Source: Bacteroidota bacterium
GTDB taxonomy: Bacteria > Bacteroidota > Bacteroidia > Flavobacteriales > Flavobacteriaceae
NCBI GenBank assembly: GCA_018829465.1
Contig: JAHJTN010000005.1
Span: forward strand, 248,001 to 312,000
DNA: 64,000 bases
Direction of reading: 5' to 3'
This document shows, in pieces, positions 26,336-34,957 of the stretch. The notes under the pieces were generated by a model. It was not told the origin of the DNA. It worked only from the letters and a program-made list of their open reading frames with translations, and searched no databases. Within the stretch, counting starts at the first letter, position 1. Each line of letters opens with the position of its first letter. A program made the translations under genes and the position numbers.

Positions 26336-27928
26336 ATGAAATCATTTCAGTTCATTAAACACCCAATCTTGATTATGTTACTACTTATAGTTACATTTTC
26401 ATGTGACGATGAGTTAGACAAGGAACCTATTACGGAAGCATCAGCCAGCTCGGTTTTTGATAATCCGGAAGCATTTAAACAGTTTTTAGCTAAGATTTAT
26501 ACCGGTATCTCACTTAGTGGTCAGCAAGGTCCTGCAGGCGATCCGGATATTGCCGGAATAGACGAAGGATTTTCAAACTATCTTCGCCAATATTGGATGC
26601 ATGAGGAATTGACCACGGAAGAAGCTGCGCTGTCATGGCAAGACGGAACCGTACACGATTTGAACGACCATCTTTGGAATTCTTCCAACGAGTTTGTTAG
26701 AGCTATGTATGACCGTATTTATTTTCAAATTTCGCTGACCAATCAGTTTTTAAGAGACGCTACCGAAGAGCGGGCAATGGCTGTAGGACTTAGCGCAGCA
26801 GATGTCCGAGCTTTTAGAGCCGAAGCCAGATTTATGCGGGCTTTGAGCTATTGGCATGCATTAGATATGTATGGCAATATTCCTTTTGTGACAGAAAATG
26901 ATCCTGTGGGTTCATTTTTTCCGGAGCAAAAAGACAGGGCTTTTATCTTTGACTTTTTGGTGACGGAACTTACCGAAATTCAAAATGAATTGGTTGCTGC
27001 CCGTCAAAATCAATACGGGCGAGCAGACCAAGCTGCGGCACAAATGCTATTAGCTAAAATATATTTGAATGCAGAAGTTTACATAGGCCAACCTCGTTAT
27101 ACGGAAGTAATCACCGAGTTGAATAAAATTTTTAGTGCAGGCTACACCCTGCATGGCAACTATGAAGAATTGTTTCTAGCAGACAATAACAGCAATGGTG
27201 CGCAGAACGAAGTGATTTTTCCCATTCCTTTTGACGGCCTGAATACCCAAGGTTTTGGCGGCACAACCTTTATCATCAAAGCACCTGTTGGCGGAAGAAT
27301 GGATCCTGCCGCTTTTGGTATCAGCGGTGGTTGGGCAGGCGTGCGGACTTCCAAACAGTTTGTAGCCAATTTTAGTGACATTACAGGAGCTACTGACCAA
27401 CGAGCCATGTTCTTTACCGATGGGCAAACTTTGGAGGTAACAAATAAATTTGATTTCAGCAGCGGATATGCAATTGGCAAATTTAAAAATGTGACCTCTA
27501 CCGGTGTTCCGGGTTCGGATGCATCCGGTGAATTCATGGACACAGACTTTCCTATGTTTCGCCTGGCAGATGCTTATTTGATGTATGCAGAAGCTGTTCT
27601 AAGAGGTGGTAGCGGCGGCAGTGTCTCAACCGCGCTCGATTTTGTAAATCAAATCCGTACACGCGCCTACGGCGATCAAAGTGGGAATATTACTTCCGGC
27701 GAATTGACACTTGATTTTATTTTGGCGGAGCGGGCACGCGAATTGCATTTTGAAGCACACAGAAGAACAGATTTGGTGCGGTTCAACCGTTTCACTCAAA
27801 ACAGTGTTTGGCCTTGGAAAGGAGGCACTTTTGAAGGCACGCCTTCCCAACCTTTTAGAAATCTGTACCCAATACCTTCAACAGACATCATTGCCAATCC
27901 AAATTTGGTACAAAATCCCGGTTATTAA
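26336..27928 (+). CDS. SusD/RagB-family glycan-binding lipoprotein
   Basis: A 530-residue SusD partner of the upstream SusC. It has a lipobox at C23 (VTFSC) followed by DDELD. TPR-type helices include VRAFRAEARFMRALSYWHAL and YGNIPFVTENDP, and the C-terminal block LDFILAERARELHFEAHRR TDLVRF is a SusD hallmark. The C-terminus NLVQNPGY is the usual family end. It should act as the lid and glycan-binding subunit on the cell surface. It lies between susC and a SusE-like gene in one operon. Confidence 0.95.
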   Translation: MKSFQFIKHPILIMLLLIVTFSCDDELDKEPITEASASSVFDNPEAFKQFLAKIYTGISLSGQQGPAGDPDIAGIDEGFSNYLRQYWMHEELTTEEAALSWQDGTVHDLNDHLWNSSNEFVRAMYDRIYFQISLTNQFLRDATEERAMAVGLSAADVRAFRAEARFMRALSYWHALDMYGNIPFVTENDPVGSFFPEQKDRAFIFDFLVTELTEIQNELVAARQNQYGRADQAAAQMLLAKIYLNAEVYIGQPRYTEVITELNKIFSAGYTLHGNYEELFLADNNSNGAQNEVIFPIPFDGLNTQGFGGTTFIIKAPVGGRMDPAAFGISGGWAGVRTSKQFVANFSDITGATDQRAMFFTDGQTLEVTNKFDFSSGYAIGKFKNVTSTGVPGSDASGEFMDTDFPMFRLADAYLMYAEAVLRGGSGGSVSTALDFVNQIRTRAYGDQSGNITSGELTLDFILAERARELHFEAHRRTDLVRFNRFTQNSVWPWKGGTFEGTPSQPFRNLYPIPSTDIIANPNLVQNPGY

Positions 27929-27946
27929 CCAATTAACTTATTGAAA

Positions 27947-29575
27947 ATGAAAAAAATATTAATTTATGCATTATCAATCTGCTTAGGAATTATCTCGTTG
28001 TCTTGTAGTGATGACGATCGAGATCCGGTAGCCGAGTTGATTAATACGCAAGAACTACAAGAGGCATCTACTTCAAATGTTATCATCACAAAAGAAAATG
28101 CCGATCAAGACCTGATTACTTTTAGCTGGAGTCCCGCTGATTTTGGTTTTCCGGCAGCCGTAACTTATACCGTCCAATTAGATAAGGTAGGAAATAATTT
28201 TTCCAGTCCAATAGAACTGGGTACAACTACTAGCACATCTCTCACTTTGAGCGGAACTGCGTTAAATAACTTTTTTACACAATTAGGCGCGTTTCCAACC
28301 TTAAGTGCCGAATATGAAGTAAGAGTGAGTTCGTTTGCCAATGAACAGTTTGGCACAAATTTTTCCAATGTCATTTCTATCGCTTCAACCATTTTCAACC
28401 CCAACGAACCAAGCGTACCTTTTATGTATATCGCTTCAGAACATCCGGATTGGGATTGGACTCGGTCTTTTTTGGCCGGCTCTCCTGAAAGCAATGGCGA
28501 GTTTGAAGGCTACGCTTACTTCTCCTCTGCAACCAATTTCAAGTTTTCCAACGGCAGCGATGTTACGCAGGTATATGGTGGTAGCGGCGGTACGCTCAGT
28601 CAATCCGGTGAGAACATAGACATTCCTGCAAGTGGATACTACAAGATAAATGCAGACCTGAATACATCTTCTTTTTCGGTGTACGGTGTAGAATTCGGCG
28701 TTATTGGAGATGCCACAGCAGACGGTTGGAATTCTGACCAAGACCTAGCATACGTCAGCAATTTAGGTGTTTGGAGGGTGGAGTTTTTGAGCCTGACGAG
28801 CGGAAATATAAAGTTTAGAGCCAACGATGCCTGGGATTTAGATTTTGGCGATAATGAAGGTGATGGAACACTCGATCAAGGTGGTGCAAATATTTTTGTA
28901 CCCGAAGAAGGCTCATATACCATAACACTTGATTTCGAAACCAACCCCGGAGGTCCTTATACTTACACGCTCGTGAAGGGAGTTGCCACAGTTTCAACAC
29001 CTTTCTTGTTCTTGCCCGGAGACTATCAGGGGTGGGATCCTGCTACAGCACCTTCCATTGAATCTCCGAGCAGAAACGGTTCCTATTCAGGATTTGTCTA
29101 TATGCCAAATGCAACCACTAAATTCAAGTTTACAGATGCGCCGGATTGGAACAATGGCATTTTTGGCGATGCAGGAGATGGAACTACCGGTGTCTTGGCT
29201 TCCCCCGGGAATGACATCACTTTAAATGGAGAGAGCTACTACTTTTTCAGGGCAAACACCAACGACTTAACTTGGTCAGCCACACAAACCGATTGGGGAC
29301 TCATTGGGGATGCTGTTCCTGTAACCGGTTGGGATTCGGATGTGGATATGACATACGACCCGAATACGGATACATGGTCTATCACTTTAGACTTGTTGCC
29401 GGCTAATATTAAATTTAGAGCCAATGATGCTTGGGATCTCAATTTAGGTGGCACCAATGGAGTTTTAGATTTTAACGGTGCTAATATTCCGATTCCGGAA
29501 GCAGGTAATTACACCATTGTTTTAGACCTCAGAAGTAGTGCTCAATTCACTTACTCTATTGCTAAAAATAATTAA
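27947..29575 (+). CDS. SusE/SusF-like surface glycan-binding lipoprotein with a tandem repeat
   Basis: A 542-residue lipoprotein (lipobox C20, SLSC, then SDDD). An N-terminal SusE-like beta domain (about 25-150) is followed by two related units of about 190 residues (about 159-350 and 353-542). Both units contain GNIKFRANDAWDL or NIKFRANDAWDL and a G.IGDA...GW.SD.D pattern, so they arose by duplication. SusE/F proteins bind polysaccharide at the surface and do not cut it. The ATG at 27947 is preferred over an upstream TTG because it gives a normal leader. It is the last gene of the Sus operon and is followed by a terminator. Confidence 0.85.
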   Translation: MKKILIYALSICLGIISLSCSDDDRDPVAELINTQELQEASTSNVIITKENADQDLITFSWSPADFGFPAAVTYTVQLDKVGNNFSSPIELGTTTSTSLTLSGTALNNFFTQLGAFPTLSAEYEVRVSSFANEQFGTNFSNVISIASTIFNPNEPSVPFMYIASEHPDWDWTRSFLAGSPESNGEFEGYAYFSSATNFKFSNGSDVTQVYGGSGGTLSQSGENIDIPASGYYKINADLNTSSFSVYGVEFGVIGDATADGWNSDQDLAYVSNLGVWRVEFLSLTSGNIKFRANDAWDLDFGDNEGDGTLDQGGANIFVPEEGSYTITLDFETNPGGPYTYTLVKGVATVSTPFLFLPGDYQGWDPATAPSIESPSRNGSYSGFVYMPNATTKFKFTDAPDWNNGIFGDAGDGTTGVLASPGNDITLNGESYYFFRANTNDLTWSATQTDWGLIGDAVPVTGWDSDVDMTYDPNTDTWSITLDLLPANIKFRANDAWDLNLGGTNGVLDFNGANIPIPEAGNYTIVLDLRSSAQFTYSIAKNN

Positions 29576-29628
29576 GATTGCTATTCATTTTTCGTTTCTT
29601 CATTTACTCATTTGATTTTTGTTAATGA

Positions 29629-29657
29629 AAAGGAGGGTTTTACTTCAGCCCTCCTTT
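29629..29657 (+). terminator. Intrinsic terminator after the SusE-like gene
   Basis: AAAGGAGGG (29629-29637) and CCCTCCTTT (29649-29657) form a perfect 9-bp stem with an 11-base loop. It separates the Sus operon from galK, which has its own -7 element downstream. Confidence 0.75.
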
Positions 29658-29732
29658 AATTTGATTAAAAATCATTGTTAAGGGATGCATTAATAGATAG
29701 TTTGATCAGATACACCATAATAAAATTTAAAA

Positions 29733-29740
29733 TAGATTTG
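29733..29740 (+). promoter_or_regulatory. TAnnTTTG -7 element of galK
   Basis: TAGATTTG, 21 bases before the ATG at 29762. It rules out starts further upstream (for example 29675) for galK. Confidence 0.5.
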
Positions 29741-29761
29741 AGTCTATTTAATATTTATAAA

Positions 29762-30967
29762 ATGAATAAAAAACTCATCCGAGGAACGAGTACATTTTTT
29801 CAAGAAAAATTTAACCAAACTCCCTCTTACCATATCTCCTCTCCCGGACGGATAAACCTCATAGGCGAGCACATCGATTACAACAACGGCTCTGTTTTAC
29901 TGGGAACAATAGACAAAGCCATCTGTTTTGCCATTTCAAAATCCGAAACAAATCAATCAACTATCTATGCCAAAGACATGGATGCAGTCAAAACATTTCA
30001 TTGGGCAGCAAACCTGCCTATCGGACAAGATACTTGGTTTGGCTACATACAAGGCGTACTGGAAGAGTTCAAAAAGAGAAAATTGCCGTTGTGTAATTTT
30101 AACATGGTTTTTAGTAGCAACATTCCTATGGGCTCGGGGCTTTCTTCTTCCGCTGCATTAGAATGCGGGTTCGCTTCAGCATTAAATGTGCTGTTTGATT
30201 TAAAATTATCTAAATTAGAAATTGTAAAAATCGGGCAGCAGGCCGAAAACAATTTTGCCGGTGTCCAATGTGGCATCATGGATCAGTTTGCCAGTGTTTT
30301 CGGCAAAAAAAATCACATACTGCAACTCAATTGCGATACTTTAGAAACGGAATACCATCGCATTCAGCTCGATGCGCACAGCCTCGTCCTTTTAAACAGC
30401 GGTGTTAAACACACACTGCTCGATTCTTCTTACAACAACCGTAGAGAAGAATGTGCGCAAGGATTGGTCATCATTAAAAAACATTTTCCACATGTGAATA
30501 CTTTCCGAGATTGTACGGAAAATCAATTAAATTCAATAAGAGTCGAATTGGGCGACACAATTTTCAAAAGATGCCTCTATGTGATTCAGGAAATCAACAG
30601 AGTACCACAAGCATTTGATGCACTCAAACAACAAGATTATGCAAAGCTCGGCAAGCTGCTTTACCAATCTCACCAAGGATTAGATGAATTATACGAAGTG
30701 AGCTGCCCCGAGTTGAATTTCTTAGTCTCGCAAACCTTTGATGAACCCGGTGTTTTGGGTGCCAGAATGATGGGCGGCGGTTTTGGCGGATGCTCCATCA
30801 ATTTGATTAGAAAAGATTGCGAAACAGCATTCAAAACCAAGATGAAGTTAGCGTATGAAAAAGAATTTAACTTACCTCTCCAAAGCTATCAAGTAAATCT
30901 GTCAGACGGTACAAGCTGTTTGCTGATTGAACCTAACCCTACTTCACAAAAACATATTGAATTATAA
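29762..30967 (+). CDS. galK: Galactokinase
   Basis: A 401-residue GHMP-family galactokinase that phosphorylates galactose with ATP, the first Leloir step. The N-terminus has the galactokinase signature SPGRINLIGEHIDYNNGSV. The ATP motif is PMGSGLSSSAALE, catalytic Asp lies in GIMDQFASVFG, and the C-terminal GARMMGGGFGGCSI is conserved. The start at 29762 follows a TAnnTTTG element. It begins a galK-galT-galE operon placed directly after the galactan Sus genes, which supply galactose. No galactose permease or mutarotase is in the window. Confidence 0.96.
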   Translation: MNKKLIRGTSTFFQEKFNQTPSYHISSPGRINLIGEHIDYNNGSVLLGTIDKAICFAISKSETNQSTIYAKDMDAVKTFHWAANLPIGQDTWFGYIQGVLEEFKKRKLPLCNFNMVFSSNIPMGSGLSSSAALECGFASALNVLFDLKLSKLEIVKIGQQAENNFAGVQCGIMDQFASVFGKKNHILQLNCDTLETEYHRIQLDAHSLVLLNSGVKHTLLDSSYNNRREECAQGLVIIKKHFPHVNTFRDCTENQLNSIRVELGDTIFKRCLYVIQEINRVPQAFDALKQQDYAKLGKLLYQSHQGLDELYEVSCPELNFLVSQTFDEPGVLGARMMGGGFGGCSINLIRKDCETAFKTKMKLAYEKEFNLPLQSYQVNLSDGTSCLLIEPNPTSQKHIEL

Positions 30968-30978
30968 AAAACTGCTTC

Positions 30979-32034
30979 ATGAAAGTCTTTAACAGAGAAG
31001 GTCACCCGCACAGAAGATACAACCCGCTTTTAGACGAATGGGTATTGGTTTCTCCACACCGCGCCAAACGTCCTTGGCAAGGACAACAAGAAAAACCTAA
31101 TGTGGCTGCGTTGCCAAGCTACGACGAAAATTGTTATCTCTGCCCTGGCAATCCACGCTCGAACGGTATCCAAAATCCAAATTACGAAAATTGTTATGTT
31201 TTTGACAATGACTTTCCTGCCTTGATGAGCGAAGCTACTTCCGACAATCAGCCGGGTAAATCACTTTTTTTTCAATCACTACCGGAGCGCGGCATCAACC
31301 GTGTGGTGTGCTTTTCGCCAGAACACAACAAAACCATCCCCGAAATGCAGCTTGATGAGATTCTCAATGTAGTCCAAACATGGCAACAGCAATATACCGA
31401 ATTAGGCGCAATTGATTATATCAATTACGTGCAAATTTTTGAAAACAAAGGCAGCGTGATGGGTTGCAGCAACCCGCATCCGCACGGACAGATTTGGGCC
31501 CAGTCATCTCTGCCAACACAAATAAAAAAAACACAGGACAACCTATTAAAATATTATAAAGATGCCGGTCGAAGCCTGCTGTCGGATTATTTGAAGGATG
31601 AATTATTAGCGAAAGAGCGCATTGTCTTCGAAAACAAACATTTTGTTATATTGATTCCGTTTTGGGCGGTTTGGCCTTTTGAAACATTGATAGTGAGCAA
31701 ACGTCATTTTGAAAATATCGCTGAAATGAATCAGGATGAATTACAATCTTTTGCCGAAATATTAAAAACAACAACCGTCAAATACGACAATATTTTCGAG
31801 ACTTCGTTTCCATACTCAGCTGGCATCTACCAATCGCCGACAGATGGTTTGCCGCATCACGAATGGCATTTTCACATGCATTTTTACCCGCCTTTGTTGC
31901 GTTCGGCAAGTGTAAAAAAATTTATGGTCGGCTATGAAATGCTCGGCGAACCACAAAGAGACATCACAGCTGAAAAAAGTGCCGTACTTTTGCGAAATAT
32001 TTCCGATATTCACTACAAATTAAAGAACAATTAA
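30979..32034 (+). CDS. galT: UDP-glucose--hexose-1-phosphate uridylyltransferase
   Basis: A 351-residue GalT of the HIT superfamily. It exchanges galactose-1-phosphate with UDP-glucose to give UDP-galactose and glucose-1-phosphate. The catalytic motif CSNPHPHGQIW holds the histidine that carries UMP. Zinc-binding residues are suggested by CYLCPGNPR, and HEWHFHMHFYPP is the second His cluster. RRYNPLLDEWVLVSPHRAKRP, split here as RRYNPLLDEW and VLVSPHRAKRP, is the usual N-terminus. It is 11 bp downstream of galK and 1 bp upstream of galE. Confidence 0.96.
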   Translation: MKVFNREGHPHRRYNPLLDEWVLVSPHRAKRPWQGQQEKPNVAALPSYDENCYLCPGNPRSNGIQNPNYENCYVFDNDFPALMSEATSDNQPGKSLFFQSLPERGINRVVCFSPEHNKTIPEMQLDEILNVVQTWQQQYTELGAIDYINYVQIFENKGSVMGCSNPHPHGQIWAQSSLPTQIKKTQDNLLKYYKDAGRSLLSDYLKDELLAKERIVFENKHFVILIPFWAVWPFETLIVSKRHFENIAEMNQDELQSFAEILKTTTVKYDNIFETSFPYSAGIYQSPTDGLPHHEWHFHMHFYPPLLRSASVKKFMVGYEMLGEPQRDITAEKSAVLLRNISDIHYKLKNN

Positions 32035-32035
32035 A

Positions 32036-33049
32036 ATGTCTCATAGAATTCTCATCACCGGCGGTCTTGGCTACATCGGATCGCACACAGCCGTCGAACT
32101 CATCGAAAATGGACACGAAGTCATCATCATAGACAACCTCAGCAATACGCGTATAGAAGTGTTGGATGGCATCGAAAAAATAACCGGCGTTCGGCCTGTT
32201 TTTTACCAAACCGATATGCGAGACAAAGCAGCGGTGAAGAACTTCTTCGACAAAGAAAAAGTAGATGGTGTCATTCATTTTTCGGCCTTTAAAGCCGTGG
32301 GCGAAAGTGTACACAAACCTTTGGCGTATTACGAAAACAACCTCTCGGCACTGATTATCCTCTTGCAAGAGCTCACGCAAAGAGGCATTCACGCATTTAT
32401 CTTCAGCTCTTCCTGCACGGTTTACGGACAAGCAGACGAACTCCCGATTACTGAAAAAGCACCCGTCAAGCCCGCCGAATCGCCTTATGGCTACACCAAA
32501 CAAGTGGGTGAAATTATCATCAAAGACACCGTTCGCGCCTCAGATTTGAAAGCCATCGCCCTGCGCTATTTTAACCCCATAGGCGCGCACAGTAGTGCTT
32601 TAATCGGCGAATTGCCTTTGGGTGTGCCTCAAAACCTAGTGCCTTTCATCACGCAAACGGCCGCAGGCATTCGACATGAGTTATCGGTTTTTGGCAATGA
32701 TTATCCGACGCCCGATGGCACAGCCATACGCGATTATATACACGTGGTGGACTTGGCAAAAGCGCATATCGTAGCCTTAGAAAGGTTGCTGACGCACAAA
32801 AACAAAGCGTCTTATGAATGTTTCAACATAGGTACCGGCATGGGCAGTTCTGTACTGGAAATCATCCAGACTTTCGAAAAGGTGAGCGGGCAGTCGTTGC
32901 CACATAAAATTGTAGACAGGCGTCCTGGCGATGTGGTAGCTGCCTATGCAGATACCACACTGGCCAATAAGGAATTGGGCTGGAAAGCGGAAAAAACTTT
33001 GGAAGAAGCCCTGTATTCGTCTTGGAAATGGCAACAAAGCCTAAGGTGA
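32036..33049 (+). CDS. galE: UDP-glucose 4-epimerase
   Basis: A 337-residue short-chain dehydrogenase-type epimerase that interconverts UDP-galactose and UDP-glucose with bound NAD. The NAD motif is ITGGLGYIGSHTAVEL. The catalytic pair is in FSSSCTVYG and the YxxxK motif ESPYGYTKQVGE. RYFNPIGAH and AIRDYIHVVDLA are GalE-specific. It closes the Leloir operon; the downstream mmcQ-like gene starts within its stop codon (TGATG). Confidence 0.96.
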   Translation: MSHRILITGGLGYIGSHTAVELIENGHEVIIIDNLSNTRIEVLDGIEKITGVRPVFYQTDMRDKAAVKNFFDKEKVDGVIHFSAFKAVGESVHKPLAYYENNLSALIILLQELTQRGIHAFIFSSSCTVYGQADELPITEKAPVKPAESPYGYTKQVGEIIIKDTVRASDLKAIALRYFNPIGAHSSALIGELPLGVPQNLVPFITQTAAGIRHELSVFGNDYPTPDGTAIRDYIHVVDLAKAHIVALERLLTHKNKASYECFNIGTGMGSSVLEIIQTFEKVSGQSLPHKIVDRRPGDVVAAYADTTLANKELGWKAEKTLEEALYSSWKWQQSLR

Positions 33050-33405
33050 TGGACATAGAACAAATCAGAACCTATTGTTTGAGCAAAAAAGGAACTACAG
33101 AATCATTTCCTTTTGATGCCCATACTTTGGTCTTTAAAGTGGCCGGTAAAATGTATGCATTGTGTGCTTTAGAAAGGTTTCCGGTTGCCATCAGTTTAAA
33201 ATGCGAGCCCGATTATGCGCTAGAACTCCGTGAAAAGTTCCCGAACGCCATCTCGGGTGCATACCACATGAACAAAAAACATTGGAACGCGGTTTTACCC
33301 GAACTTTTAAACCCCAAAACCGTTCAACAACTCATCGATGATTCCTATCGGTTGGTGGTTACGGGTTTGCCCAAAAAAACACGCGACAGCCTAGTAGAAA
33401 ATTAG
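33049..33405 (+). CDS. MmcQ/YjbR-family DNA-binding-fold protein
   Basis: A 118-residue MmcQ/YjbR (CyaY-like fold) protein. It has the family pattern KKGTTESFPFDAHTLVFKV, KMYALCALERFP and HMNKKHWNAV. The biochemical role of the family is unknown; a DNA-binding role has been suggested from structure. The ATG at 33049 overlaps the galE stop and gives the normal MDIEQIRTYCL start. Its last 100 bp belong to the 207-bp duplication also found at 34332-34538, where a detached copy of its C-terminus persists. Confidence 0.88.
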   Translation: MDIEQIRTYCLSKKGTTESFPFDAHTLVFKVAGKMYALCALERFPVAISLKCEPDYALELREKFPNAISGAYHMNKKHWNAVLPELLNPKTVQQLIDDSYRLVVTGLPKKTRDSLVEN

Positions 33406-33511
33406 CGGTTCATATATCGCATTTCTTCTACAAAAACATCCAACGGAACATTTCGAGATACTAGTTTAAGTGCTTTGTCAATTATATAATTGACGTTGGC
33501 GGGCGTAAAGC
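33305..33511 (+). repeat. 207-bp direct repeat, copy 1 (mmcQ end plus terB-like end fragment)
   Basis: From TTTTAAACCCCAAAACCG to GGGCGTAAAGC this matches 34332-34538 with only a handful of mismatches and no length change. The left half is the real end of the mmcQ-like gene; the right half (33403-33511) is a detached copy of the 3' end of the minus-strand TerB-like gene. After 33511 the sequence diverges. The gap 33512-33630 holds a small hairpin (GTAAAC 33566-33571, GTTTAC 33582-33587) that may terminate the DUF2442 gene. Confidence 0.92.
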
Positions 33512-33630
33512 ATAAGCGCAATGCTAATATTTTGGTAATAAACTAAAAGACAAACAATTAGAGCAGTAAACATAAATCTACGTTTACCCACTACCTGCTA
33601 TAACTTTAGAAATTGTTGCAGTTTTTTTGA

Positions 33631-33921
33631 TTAAGGCTCTATTTTTCCTTTGTATAAATCATCAAGAGGGAAAATCAAGTCGTAATTGTTCCAGTTTAGA
33701 TTTCCATCAACTAATGCAAAATTTGAGAACTTATTTTCATCTAAATATTTCTGAATCGAAGGGTGAAGAGACTTTGACAAAAACGGCTTAAAATCAACGA
33801 GCCTTTCTTTTCCATCAGTAAACTTTATACGAATGACATAATCCGACAAATATTTTGCGGAATCAATTTTTAACAGATTAGATATAGATTCTGCTCCCTT
33901 ATAGTCAACAATTATTTTCAT
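33631..33921 (-). CDS. DUF2442 protein, partner of DUF4160
   Basis: A 96-residue DUF2442 protein: YVIRIKFTDGKERLVDFKPFL and the C-terminal NWNNYDLIFPLDDLY are typical. It overlaps the end of the upstream DUF4160 gene by 4 bp, the tight spacing seen for these pairs. Such pairs behave like small accessory modules and have been suggested to be toxin-antitoxin-like; I know of no firm biochemical proof. The pair lies within the segment framed by the 207-bp repeats, so it was probably gained by insertion. Confidence 0.85.
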   Translation of the reverse strand: MKIIVDYKGAESISNLLKIDSAKYLSDYVIRIKFTDGKERLVDFKPFLSKSLHPSIQKYLDENKFSNFALVDGNLNWNNYDLIFPLDDLYKGKIEP

Positions 33922-34223
33922 TTTAACCTTTTAGTAATTTTCTCAAACTTTACCTCTTTATGATAAACAAAATACTTAACCCATTTTTTAACTATTTTGT
34001 CTGCGTATCTTTCAAGAAAAACCTCGAAGTCTTTAAGGTCTTTTCCTTTAAGTGGCGGTGCCCCAAAAATATTTGTAATCTTTATCTCTGAAACATTGCC
34101 ATTAATGATATAGAATTCGGCTTTGCTTTGAAACTCTCCTTTCTTTGCATGAACGTGAATCGGTTCGTGCTCATTCGAGTAGAAAAAAATCAGAATCCCT
34201 AAATATTCAAAAATTTTTGGCAT
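33918..34223 (-). CDS. DUF4160 protein
   Basis: A 101-residue DUF4160 protein with the family core IFFYSNEHEPIHVHAKKGE near the N-terminus and a charged C-terminus (VYHKEVKFEKITKRLK). It is translated just before, and overlapping, the DUF2442 gene. A TAAATTTG promoter element lies 30 bp upstream. The histidines in HEPIHVHA could bind metal or act catalytically; this is conjecture. Located in the inserted segment. Confidence 0.85.
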   Translation of the reverse strand: MPKIFEYLGILIFFYSNEHEPIHVHAKKGEFQSKAEFYIINGNVSEIKITNIFGAPPLKGKDLKDFEVFLERYADKIVKKWVKYFVYHKEVKFEKITKRLK

Positions 34224-34252
34224 TGTTTCATTTTGTTAAATTTAAATAATCA

Positions 34253-34260
34253 CAAATTTA
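34253..34260 (-). promoter_or_regulatory. TAnnTTTG -7 element for the DUF4160/DUF2442 pair
   Basis: TAAATTTG on the minus strand, about 30 bases before the DUF4160 start, so the inserted pair carries its own promoter. Confidence 0.4.
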
Positions 34261-34331
34261 CAAAATCTTAAATAGTTGTAAAACCTATCCATGTAGTACC
34301 TCTCTTGGCTAGTAAAACTTTCTGTCTGTGT

Positions 34332-34538
34332 TTTTAAACCCCAAAACCGTTCAACAACTCATCGATGATTCCTATCGGTTGGTGGTTACGGGTTTGCCCC
34401 AAAAAACACGCGATAGTCTAGTAGAAAATTAGCGGTTCATATATCGCATTTCTTCTACAAAAACATCCAACGGAACATTTCGAGATACTAGTTTTAGGGC
34501 TTTGTCAATTATATAATTGATATTGGCGGGCGTAAAGC
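34332..34538 (+). repeat. 207-bp direct repeat, copy 2 (mmcQ end fragment plus terB-like end)
   Basis: Mirror situation of copy 1: the right half is the real 3' end of the TerB-like gene, and the left half (34332-34432) is a detached copy of the mmcQ C-terminus. About 96-97% identical to 33305-33511 by eye. The two copies bracket about 820 bp of unique DNA. Confidence 0.92.
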
Positions 34539-34863
34539 CCAAGCCTACTACCAGTTTGCGGAGCATGTTGAGCTCGTGGGTACCGGCCAAGTGTTCGTCT
34601 ATAAAAACCATGCGGGCCAAGTCGTATAGGCGCTCCAAACGGGTTTCATAAGTGTAGGGCGGGTTAACGGGATAGGCGTTGGGGTTTTCGAGTATGCGCT
34701 CGTACTCATCGGCAGAAACATCTAAATTGTTGGCCAAACGGTCGAGAAATTTTTTTTCGTCGGGACTAATAACGCCATCTATGAGTGCCACGCGAACAAT
34801 GGCGGCAAAATGGTCGCGGTTTCTTTCCCTAAAACCAGTGGAATATAAATCGGATATGGACAT
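34429..34863 (-). CDS. TerB-like protein
   Basis: A 144-residue all-helical protein of the TerB/DjlA N-terminal type. The pattern IVRVALIDGVISPDEKKFLDRLA is the acidic metal-binding helix pair of TerB, and LYDLARMVFIDEHLAGTHEL repeats it. TerB domains bind metal and are found in tellurite-resistance and membrane-stress systems, but no other ter gene is nearby, so a tellurite role is not supported. The last 110 bp lie in the duplicated segment. It is convergent with the mmcQ-like gene once the insertion is removed. Confidence 0.83.
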   Translation of the reverse strand: MSISDLYSTGFRERNRDHFAAIVRVALIDGVISPDEKKFLDRLANNLDVSADEYERILENPNAYPVNPPYTYETRLERLYDLARMVFIDEHLAGTHELNMLRKLVVGLGFTPANINYIIDKALKLVSRNVPLDVFVEEMRYMNR

Positions 34864-34957
34864 GTTAATGAAATTTAGTTTCGTAAAGATACCGAATTCT
34901 TCATAATATTTTCAGGACTTCGTGTCGCCAAAAATAAAGTTTTTAGAAACCAAACAC

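Noticed and set aside
29675-29761. Upstream start for galK.
   Set aside because: The TAGATTTG promoter element lies inside this extension, and the normal galactokinase N-terminus starts at 29762.
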